DNA of 61,495 nt from JAADEM01 sp965371855. GTDB lineage: Bacteria > Bacteroidota > Bacteroidia > Bacteroidales > Marinilabiliaceae. Below the pieces are notes generated by a model. The model saw only the letters and a list, made by a program, of their open reading frames with translations, was not told the origin of the DNA and did no database searches. Where the stretch lies: positions 1 through 61,495 of the forward strand of contig CBDUZZ010000021.1 of assembly GCA_965371855.1 (NCBI GenBank), written 5' to 3'. This document shows, one piece after another, positions 55,256 through 61,495 of this stretch. A program made the translations under genes and the position numbers. Each line of letters starts with the position of its first letter. Positions within the stretch are counted from its first letter, which is position 1.

Positions 55256-56521
55256 ATGAAATTTATCCTTACTACTTTAATTATGGCATTTGTGTTTTTA
55301 AGTACAAATGCACAAACTAATCCGACAATAGATCAGGTTAGTGACCAAATCGTAGATGAAGATGCTACGGAACAAACCATTGGCCTTACCGGAATAACAG
55401 ATGGAGGAGATGGAGGCCAAGAATTAACTGTTGAGGTGTCATCCAATAATTCAGCTTTATTCTCAAGGCTTGAAATTGTTGAAGGAGCAAGCACAAGTCT
55501 GGTTTTTCAATCTGCTGCAGATGCCAATGGAAGTGCAATTGTTACAGTTTCTGTTACTGATGAAGATGGTACAACAGATATGAGTTTTACCATTACTGTA
55601 AATCCGGTTAATGATCCTCCCACAATTGATCTGCATGATAATGTTACTGTTAATGAAGATGTCGATTTTGTATTGGTACAGTTAACCGGTATTTCTGCAG
55701 GGCCGGCAAATGAGAATCAGGATTTGATATTTACATTTTATTCTTCAAACCAAAGTCTTGTAGATAGGATGACGTTTGATTATACCTCAGGTGAATCAGA
55801 AGGAACCTTAACAATCTATGTTTTCTCCGATTCTGTGGGAGTAAGTAATATTCAAATACAAGTTATTGATGATGATATTTTAAATGCTGCTACAATAGAT
55901 TTTGATTTAACTGTGTTGCCTGTAAATGATGCACCTACACTTGATGCTATTGATGATGTGGTTATTGAAAATGACGGGTTAGAGCATACAATTGACCTGA
56001 CCGGCATTTCCGAAGGCCCTGCAAATGAAACTGACCAAACGCTAACATTCACATTATCAAATGATAATAATACACTTTTTAGCGATCTGTCAATTGATTA
56101 TGCAGAAGGAGATATTACCGGAGTATTGAAATACACACCTGTTTTAGGAGAACAAGGTGAGGCCAATGTTACTGTTCGCTTAAGTGACAATGGAGGAACA
56201 CTAAACGGAGGAACAGACTACTTTGAACAAACTTTTTTAATTACGATAAACAATACGGCAACTGCTGTTACTCCTGATCAAGATGTTAGATTATTCCTTT
56301 ATCCAAACCCTGTTAGAAATCTGTTGAGAGTTACTCTTCCTGTAACGGTTTCCGGTGAGGTAACGGTTGAAGTATATTCTGTTAATGGAGAAAAAGTATT
56401 GAACAAAACTTATTCCGAGAGCAGGTTACAAATACCTGTAAGTAGCCTGTCAACCGGTTGGTATCAAATTAGGGTAACAGCCGGAGAAAATGCTTACTCA
56501 GGTAGGTTTCTTGTTAAATAG
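55256..56521 (+). CDS. Secreted cadherin-like (tandem-95 type) repeat protein with T9SS tail
   Basis: A 421-residue secreted protein with a signal peptide ending STNAQ (about 20). Three Ig-like repeats follow, each marked by DEDATEQTIGLTGI, VNPVNDPPTIDL or VLPVNDAPTLDAI and GISAGPANENQDL or GISEGPANETDQT. It ends in a T9SS type A tail (LFLYPNPVRNLLRVTLP to FLVK). Such proteins are anchored to or released from the surface and may mediate adhesion. It is a single-gene unit 288 bp behind the phosphatase gene; that gap shows nothing else. Confidence 0.82.
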   Translation: MKFILTTLIMAFVFLSTNAQTNPTIDQVSDQIVDEDATEQTIGLTGITDGGDGGQELTVEVSSNNSALFSRLEIVEGASTSLVFQSAADANGSAIVTVSVTDEDGTTDMSFTITVNPVNDPPTIDLHDNVTVNEDVDFVLVQLTGISAGPANENQDLIFTFYSSNQSLVDRMTFDYTSGESEGTLTIYVFSDSVGVSNIQIQVIDDDILNAATIDFDLTVLPVNDAPTLDAIDDVVIENDGLEHTIDLTGISEGPANETDQTLTFTLSNDNNTLFSDLSIDYAEGDITGVLKYTPVLGEQGEANVTVRLSDNGGTLNGGTDYFEQTFLITINNTATAVTPDQDVRLFLYPNPVRNLLRVTLPVTVSGEVTVEVYSVNGEKVLNKTYSESRLQIPVSSLSTGWYQIRVTAGENAYSGRFLVK

Positions 56522-56599
56522 TGGCTGTAAGAAAATGACGTTAAATGATGAAAGACGTGTTTTCTTTCATTGACTAAACATCATACAAAACTTAATTAA

Positions 56600-56653
56600 A
56601 ACCTCCATAACTCTTTCAAAGATTAAAACTCTTGGAGAATTATGGAGGTTTTA
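56600..56653 (+). terminator. Terminator hairpin behind the cadherin-like gene
   Basis: AAACCTCCATAA pairs with TTATGGAGGTTT across about 28 nt and is followed by T-rich sequence. A TTG-type start for the next gene at 56632 would lie within this hairpin, which argues for the ATG at 56683 instead. Confidence 0.65.
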
Positions 56654-56682
56654 TATATTTGCAGAAAACAAATCTGCTTTTT

Positions 56683-57222
56683 ATGAAAATTGTATTTACA
56701 ATACTCTCTATGTTTTTTCTCGGTTATTCTTCCCTGTCAGGGCAAAAACTGACTATTGGGCAAAAGGCTCCGGAAATAGCTCAAAATTCAATTACGGGAG
56801 AAACACTCTTTTTGTCATCATTGAGGGGTAAGGTTGTTCTAATTGATTTTTGGGCATCATGGTGTGGCCCCTGCCGCAAAGAAAATCCAAACCTTACACA
56901 AGCTTATGAAAAGTATAAATCAACAGAGTTTAGGAATGGAGACGGATTTACAATTTTCAGTGTTTCGTTAGATTTAAAACAAAGTTCGTGGGAGGAAGCC
57001 ATTAAAAATGATAAATTGACATGGCCTTATCATGTAAGCGACTTAAAAGGGTGGCGAAATACAGCAGCTAAATTATACCATGTAAAAGCTGTTCCCTCTA
57101 ATTTTTTAATTGATGGTGACGGAATAATTGTAGGAAAAGACCTGAGAGGAGATGCCCTTGAAACAAAATTGAGAAAACTGAAAAAGAAGAATTTCTTCTC
57201 ATTTTTCAATTTTGTGGATTAA
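56683..57222 (+). CDS. TlpA/ResA-like periplasmic thioredoxin
   Basis: A 179-residue exported protein starting at the ATG of a clear signal peptide (MKIVFTILSMFFLGYSSLSG). The AhpC/TSA-like thioredoxin domain shows QKAPEIAQNSITGETLFLSSLRGK, the redox motif FWASWCGPCRKENP and the cis-Pro AVPSNFLIDGDG. It is expected to reduce disulfides in the periplasm. The C-terminus ends in a basic, Phe-rich tail. No partner gene is adjacent. Confidence 0.85.
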   Translation: MKIVFTILSMFFLGYSSLSGQKLTIGQKAPEIAQNSITGETLFLSSLRGKVVLIDFWASWCGPCRKENPNLTQAYEKYKSTEFRNGDGFTIFSVSLDLKQSSWEEAIKNDKLTWPYHVSDLKGWRNTAAKLYHVKAVPSNFLIDGDGIIVGKDLRGDALETKLRKLKKKNFFSFFNFVD

Positions 57223-57552
57223 GGATCGTGGGAAGCAAAGCGTGAAATCCCGATTTAGACATACTTAAATTTGGGGTAATGAAATGACCCAAATTTATTG
57301 GTATAGTCTTAATCGTAGAAAACATATGCATTTTCCGTGTTAACGGACGTACATTTATTGATTCTGATGGGGATATAAGGTATCTTTCTACCGAAGGAGT
57401 TTCTATTTACAACAGGAAAAAATAACCTTTCATAAAAATGTAAAGTACGACAAAACAACAATTAATAGTAATCAGGTTCAGTCTTTTATCTGTCAATACC
57501 AACTAATAAGATAATTACAAGTATGAACATATAAATGTCCTTTTTTAACTGT
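57223..57552. other. Gene-free interval with a short coding relic
   Basis: 330 bp without an intact gene. Bases from about 57315 to 57425 read, on the plus strand, as the end of a protein (VNGRTFIDSDGDIRYLST, ending in YNRKK and TAA), without a start; it seems to be the last 35-40 codons of a lost gene. The remainder is AT-rich and holds no recognisable element. Confidence 0.4.
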
Positions 57553-58803
57553 CTAAACAAAAACGAACAGAACACAAGCAAAAATAATTACACCAAATCC
57601 TAATGTTGCCGAAAAGCGAATTGTCTTATTGCCCAGAAACAACACATAGCCTAACTTCATCAGGTTATTGCTGCTTATTGCAATCAAGGTTGCATCGGCA
57701 ATGACAGGAAGAGAAACCTGGTACTTGCCTGAAAAGAGAGACACAAGAAATGGGTCAATGTCAGTAACTCCAACTATTAAAGCAAGAAAATTAAGCCCGT
57801 GGGCACCATAAGCCTTTAAAACATATTTTGTAACAACTGTAAACAGAACAAACAAAAAGGCAAAAAGCATAGCAGTATTAAACTCAAGCGGATTCTTTAC
57901 TTTAAGATTTTGCAATACAGTTAAATCTCCCTTTTTGCAAAACTTGTAAATAACCCCGGCAGTAAGAAATGTTATCAAAGTGAGTACTGCAAAAGGTAGA
58001 GCCAGGTAATTCGCTAATGCAGAATTGAATATTAGTACAATAATAAATATGCGTATAAACATCATTCCTGTAGCTAATATAATTGAAGCTGACATCTGAT
58101 TTACTGCTATATCCTGTTCTTTGCTTTTACGTGCAAGAACAACTGAAGTAGCAGTGCTGCTGTACATTCCGCCAAGTATGCCGGTAATAAGCATTCCGCT
58201 TTGTGGAAATACAAACTTTTTCAGAATATAGCTTAAATATGATATCCCGGAAACAACTACCACGGCCAGCCAAAATTTAAACGGCGAAACGGCTATGTAT
58301 TCACTAATCTCTGTTTTTGGTAACAGTGGCAAAATGATTCCGCTTATCACCAGAAATTTGGCCAGAGTAATAAATTCACTATCATCAAACTTACCGCTTA
58401 AAATGCGGAACTGTTGTTTTAGCGGGGTAAGGATCAGTACTGTGGTTACAATTAAGATTGTTAACCAACCTGGTGAATTATATATTAGTGGCGCCAGACT
58501 GTAAGTAATTAATACAATAATAATTGATGTAAGCCCATATCTTTTTTGGCTTTCTATCCTTTTAAGATAATATATGGCCAAAAAACCGGAAATTATCACA
58601 CCTCCGACAATAAAAACAATCAGGTTGTCAGGCGATATCAGATACAAAATAAATCCCAGAATCCCTATCATCGCGAAGGTTCTGTCCATCCCGAAAAGAG
58701 TGTCTTTCTTCTCTTCATAATGATGCCTTCGCTGCTCCAGACCAATCAGCAGCGAAAATGCTACAACCATCAGGAAATTTATCAGGTCTACCGGTATGTT
58801 CAT
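57553..58803 (-). CDS. MgtC/DUF4010 family integral membrane protein
   Basis: A 416-residue protein with about 12 hydrophobic segments. The N-terminal part has the MgtC-like start LLIGLEQRR and GMDRTFAMIGILGFIL; the C-terminal DUF4010 part has GGMYSSTATSVVLARKSKEQ, NALAL-like NFLALIVGVTDIDPFLVSL and a conserved-looking GKYQVSLPVIADATLIAISSNNLMK. Function is unknown; MgtC relatives affect magnesium homeostasis. It is a single gene, preceded on its strand by a decayed acyl-CoA synthetase. Confidence 0.85.
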   Translation of the reverse strand: MNIPVDLINFLMVVAFSLLIGLEQRRHHYEEKKDTLFGMDRTFAMIGILGFILYLISPDNLIVFIVGGVIISGFLAIYYLKRIESQKRYGLTSIIIVLITYSLAPLIYNSPGWLTILIVTTVLILTPLKQQFRILSGKFDDSEFITLAKFLVISGIILPLLPKTEISEYIAVSPFKFWLAVVVVSGISYLSYILKKFVFPQSGMLITGILGGMYSSTATSVVLARKSKEQDIAVNQMSASIILATGMMFIRIFIIVLIFNSALANYLALPFAVLTLITFLTAGVIYKFCKKGDLTVLQNLKVKNPLEFNTAMLFAFLFVLFTVVTKYVLKAYGAHGLNFLALIVGVTDIDPFLVSLFSGKYQVSLPVIADATLIAISSNNLMKLGYVLFLGNKTIRFSATLGFGVIIFACVLFVFV

Positions 58804-58822
58804 GAGTTATTAAATTATCAAA

Positions 58823-59183
58823 TCATTTCTCCTGATACAGATACCTTTTCAGATAGTCATTCAGTATAACTACCAGCTTTTGTTTGTCAATATTCAATTC
58901 TGTTAATTTTTCCTGGTCAGGATACACCAACGCAACAAGCTTATCACCACGTTCAACAACCAGTGACTCCTGAATATACATACAGTTATTGATCTCAGCC
59001 TCTGCCTCTTCGGGATAAATATTCTTACCGGACGAACCAAGAATCATACTTTTGTTTCTACCCCTGATAAAAATAAATCCGTCTTTATTTTAGCGATTTC
59101 CCTTCATAATCGGCCAGAGCATCTATGTCCCAGTTCTTTTTAATACTCTCTTCAATAAATTTAACAAGTCTTTCCTCAATCAT
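58823..59183 (-). pseudogene. Acyl-CoA synthetase (AMP-binding) remnant with internal deletion
   Basis: The minus strand opens with a plausible N-terminus from 59183 (MIEERLVKFIEESIKKNWD, ALADYEGKSLK), meets a stop, and within about 15 bp continues in another frame with the C-terminal end of an AMP-forming ligase: DGFIFIRGRNKSMILGSSGK, then NIYPEEAEAEIN and VVERGDKLVALVYPD. About 115 codons survive of about 550; the adenylation core is gone. Another large internal deletion that leaves both ends. Confidence 0.82.
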
Positions 59184-59410
59184 CAGAAGTAGTTTTTATT
59201 GATGTAGCATAAAGATATAGAAAAATAATTCTAATAGCAAAGTTCACAAAGACTACCCCGTAGTTTTGAGAGTTGAACGCTTCGAGGTGCAAGCACGCTC
59301 GAAGGTTTTTTCTGCAAGACCTCAAATCGTCGCGCAGGGCGGGTCATTTGAGCGTCGATACCTGCAAAATTACTCAGCTACTGCACGATTGTATCACCTC
59401 ACCCCCTTTG

Positions 59411-59562
59411 TGAGGCTGTCCAAAAAGTCGTCATTCCGAGTGGAGCGAAGCCTGCCTGCTGCAGGCAGGGAATCTCACAAAACTAAACTGCTGTAATTCT
59501 ACAGATTGCTTCTTCGTTCCTCATCGCAATGACGTCAAGTTCTTTCTTTTTGGACAGCCTCA
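59411..59562. mobile_element. 152-bp MITE-like element with 17-bp inverted ends
   Basis: TGAGGCTGTCCAAAAAG (59411-59427) and CTTTTTGGACAGCCTCA (59546-59562) are perfect inverted repeats. The inside carries GTCATTCCGAGTGGAGCG, a CCTGCCTGCTGCAGGCAGG palindrome and TCGCAATGAC, a composition familiar from dispersed elements in Bacteroidota genomes. It is too short for a transposase. No clear target duplication. Confidence 0.75.
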
Positions 59563-59662
59563 AGTAAAAAGCCTATCTCTAAAAACATATCATTCATCAA
59601 ACAGATACTCAGATTTTGGGGAATAATAAAATTGAATTGTAAATTGATTTTTTGTTTTGTTG

Positions 59663-59677
59663 AGTCATCCGATGACT
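59663..59677. repeat. Third AGTCATCCGATGACT palindrome
   Basis: Identical to 6085-6099, here within the repeat-rich interval upstream of no gene start. Confidence 0.5.
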
Positions 59678-59699
59678 TTTGTTGTGTCCTTTTCTAACG

Positions 59700-59935
59700 C
59701 TTCGAGATTTTCCTGACATGTTGCAACCGGTTGTAATTTATGACGGAGCGTATTACATTGGTACACGAACAGGAATATTGGTTGTTCGTGATCAATAGGT
59801 GCGCATGCTAATTGCGACGCAAATATCTTTTTTAGGATAACATTCCGACCCCCCATCCCATCGGGAGGGCATATTCTGGCCAGGGATAAAATCCCTCGAA
59901 ACGAAAAAAGGTTTTTTAGTTCCATAGGAACGACA
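59700..59935. repeat. Hairpin-rich dispersed-repeat candidate
   Basis: Several short perfect hairpins follow each other: CACGAACA/TGTTCGTG (59764-59790), GGGATAAAATCCC (about 59882-59895) and GTTCCATAGGAAC near the right end. Locally GC-rich against the neighbourhood. It looks like a structured RNA-like or mobile repeat and not a protein gene. Confidence 0.4.
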
Positions 59936-59961
59936 TATGAATTACATCAGAATTATCATTC

Positions 59962-61254
59962 TTACTCCGCAATTAGCAAAAAATAGTTCTTCTTACCTTT
60001 TTGAACTAATATGTATCGGTCATTTAGTAACTCATCTTTATTAGCAACTTGTTCAGTATTTGCAATTTTTGTTTTGTTAATGCTAACACCGCCACCTTTA
60101 ATTGTTCTGCGAGCTTCTCCTTTCGATGGGAAAACAGAGGTTTTCTCACCTAACAGGTCAACAACATTAATACCTGATGACAGTTCATCTTTGGATATCT
60201 TAAACTGAGGAACTCCTTCGAACACCGAAAGAAGAGTCTTTTCGTCTATTTTGCGTAATTCCTCGGTTGTACTTTTTCCAAATAGTATTTTTGAAGCTTC
60301 CACGGCAGTATCGTACGCCTCCTGCCCATGTACTAAAACGGTTACCTCTCTGGCCAACCTCTTTTGTAATGGTCGCAGATGAGCTGCTTCCTCCTGCTCT
60401 TTAACAAGACTCTCTACCTCATCTTTTGGTAACATGGTAAAGATTTTGAGGTATTTCTCGGCATCAGCATCAGAAGTATTGAGCCAGAACTGGAAAAATG
60501 CATAAGGGCTGGTACGCTCCGGGTCAAGCCAAACGTTGCCTGACTCTGTTTTACCAAACTTGCCACCATCGGCTTTGGTAATAAGAGGACAGGTCATTGC
60601 ATAAGCTTCACCTCCTGCAATACGCCGGATAAGCTCCGTTCCGGTAACAATATTTCCCCACTGATCAGAACCGCCCATCTGCAACTTACAGTTTTTGTGC
60701 TGATAGAGATACAGGAAGTCATAACCCTGTACCAGCTGATATGTGAACTCGGTGAACGACATTCCCTCTTTTGAATCAGAGCTAATCCTTTTTTTCACCG
60801 AATCTTTGGACATCATATAATTTACTGTTATATGCTTACCCACATCACGAATGAAATCCAGAAAATAAAAATCCTTCATCCAGTCATAATTGTTTACCAT
60901 CTCGGCACTATTCTCTTTTCCCGAATCAAAATCCAGAAAGTGTTTGAGCTGATTTTTCAGGGCTTCCTGGTTATGACGTAATAATTGTTCGTCAAGTAGG
61001 TTACGTTCTTTTGATTTGCCTGATGGGTCGCCAATCATTCCGGTAGCACCACCAACCAAAACGATAGGTTTATGACCTGCTGCCTGGAAATGTTTAAGCA
61101 TCATAACACCAACAAGGTGCCCAATATGTAACGAATCAGCAGTAGGATCAATCCCAACATAAGCTGAAGTCACCTCTTTCTTTAGTTGCTCTTTAGTTGC
61201 AGGCATGATATCATGAATCATCCCTCTCCATTCCAGCTCTTCAACAAAATTCAT
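59962..61254 (-). CDS. tyrS: Tyrosyl-tRNA synthetase
   Basis: A 430-residue class I synthetase of normal length. It has GIDPTADSLHIGHLVGVMML (HIGH motif as HIGH), the tyrosine-specific QGYDFLYLYQ and GGSDQWGNIVTG, a KMSKS equivalent in KFGKTESGNVWLD, and a C-terminal S4 RNA-binding domain (FPSKGEARRTIKGGGVSINK). It charges tRNA-Tyr. A promoter box lies 37 bp upstream, so it is transcribed alone. Confidence 0.97.
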   Translation of the reverse strand: MNFVEELEWRGMIHDIMPATKEQLKKEVTSAYVGIDPTADSLHIGHLVGVMMLKHFQAAGHKPIVLVGGATGMIGDPSGKSKERNLLDEQLLRHNQEALKNQLKHFLDFDSGKENSAEMVNNYDWMKDFYFLDFIRDVGKHITVNYMMSKDSVKKRISSDSKEGMSFTEFTYQLVQGYDFLYLYQHKNCKLQMGGSDQWGNIVTGTELIRRIAGGEAYAMTCPLITKADGGKFGKTESGNVWLDPERTSPYAFFQFWLNTSDADAEKYLKIFTMLPKDEVESLVKEQEEAAHLRPLQKRLAREVTVLVHGQEAYDTAVEASKILFGKSTTEELRKIDEKTLLSVFEGVPQFKISKDELSSGINVVDLLGEKTSVFPSKGEARRTIKGGGVSINKTKIANTEQVANKDELLNDRYILVQKGKKNYFLLIAE

Positions 61255-61290
61255 AGTATAATATTTTCTATTTCAATATTTTTAAAGCGA

Positions 61291-61298
61291 CAAAGATA
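61291..61298 (-). promoter_or_regulatory. Promoter -7 box of tyrS
   Basis: TATCTTTG on the minus strand, 37 bp before the tyrS start. Confidence 0.5.
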
Positions 61299-61317
61299 AT
61301 AATTTCTTCTTACTCGT

Positions 61318-61410
61318 CATTGGGGGCGCAACTCCGAGTCGCACTCCCAATACAAATCTTCCTTGCTCACCGTCGGCGTGGCTTGAAGCCACACGGACGT
61401 TATCTTAACG
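61318..61410. repeat. Tandem hairpins upstream of tyrS
   Basis: ATTGGG ... CCCAAT encloses an imperfect GCGCAACTCCGAGTCGC stem, and GTGGCTTGAAGCCAC forms a second hairpin about 30 bp on. The stretch is GC-rich compared with the surroundings and resembles dispersed repeat DNA. The window ends shortly after, so its full extent is unknown. Confidence 0.45.
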
Positions 61411-61495
61411 CTTTTCTGCTGTGAGAAGTTATCGGATGATTTACCCACCCCTAACCCCTCCGAGGAGTAATGGCACTAACATAAGTCATTAATTA

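Larger units (their letters stand above)
59184..59961. other. Repeat-rich non-coding interval
   Basis: 778 bp without a supportable gene. It holds a 152-bp element with inverted ends (59411-59562), a copy of the AGTCATCCGATGACT palindrome (59663-59677) and a structured stretch at 59700-59935. Upstream (59265-59400) the base composition is much richer in GC than the neighbourhood, with CTCAAAT/ATTTGAG inverted repeats; this also looks like dispersed repeat material. Confidence 0.6.

Noticed and set aside
59665..59925. Minus-strand open frame of 86 codons in the repeat-rich interval
   Set aside because: It translates a chain of short DNA palindromes and has no protein motifs; better explained as dispersed repeat DNA.
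1..61495. CRISPR array, prophage or integrated plasmid
   Set aside because: No spaced short repeats, no phage structural or integrase genes, and no replication or conjugation genes were seen. The 87-bp tandem units are tRNA-derived without variable spacers.

Overview
The window is a stretch of chromosome from an AT-rich member of the Bacteroidota, most likely a Bacteroidales- or Marinilabiliales-type glycan degrader. The grounds are: paired SusC/SusD outer-membrane systems driven by ECF sigma/FecR modules; type IX secretion (T9SS) sorting tails on two large secreted proteins; remains of a hybrid two-component system; Bacteroidota-restricted families (DUF4271, DUF6048/DUF6452-like, FISUMP); and promoters of the TAnnTTTG type typical of the phylum. 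The exact genus cannot be told from the sequence. No phage, CRISPR array, rRNA or classical insertion sequence was seen.

Region by region: 0.1-15 kb is mostly core. It holds an AsmA-like protein, a DsbA-like oxidoreductase with a cysteine-rich partner, an orphan sensor kinase, TypA/BipA, a TcdA that has become fused to the front end of a TatD gene, Kbl, a PfkB kinase, a tRNA-Asn locus, and an ABC exporter. The tRNA-Asn locus (11.4-12.6 kb) is the strangest part. One intact tRNA is preceded by three 87-bp tandem pseudo-copies in which part of the anticodon arm is replaced by a TCCCGA-loop-TCGGGA hairpin. It is followed by a 362-bp perfect duplication carrying the tRNA 3' half, a terminator and a small GIY-YIG endonuclease gene.

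15.2-41.0 kb is an accessory glycan-utilisation island with decayed genes at both ends (a collapsed hybrid two-component regulator and BNR-type fragment on the left; fragments of a Gfo/Idh/MocA oxidoreductase, an aldo/keto reductase and a SusC on the right). It contains two complete ECF sigma-FecR-SusC-SusD modules. Module 1 is followed by a secreted SGNH-hydrolase/glycerophosphodiesterase fusion and a GlpT/UhpT-like transporter whose N-terminus is interrupted by a stop codon. Module 2 is followed by a GH20 beta-hexosaminidase broken by one in-frame TGA and by a giant GH123-like (DUF4091) protein with GEVED and fibronectin-III repeats and a T9SS tail. The inferred targets are a glycerophosphate-containing substrate for module 1 and an N-acetylhexosamine glycan for module 2.

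41.1-61.3 kb returns to core genes: yidD, rnpA, hemD, DUF4271, a LOG-family protein, queD, an ArsR regulator, a polyprenyl synthase, tsaB, a YgjP-type metalloprotease, dgt, efp, a SpoIIE-type phosphatase, a TlpA-like thioredoxin, a DUF4010 membrane protein and tyrS. They are interspersed with small non-coding mobile repeats: a 235-bp MITE-like element with 25-bp inverted ends and an 8-bp apparent target duplication, a 152-bp element with 17-bp inverted ends, and several hairpin repeats.

A recurring theme is gene loss by large internal deletions that leave both ends of a gene joined (TatD/TcdA, hybrid two-component system, Gfo/Idh, SusC, acyl-CoA synthetase) plus single nonsense mutations (MFS transporter, GH20). 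All assignments are by reading motifs and architecture; no database search was possible.
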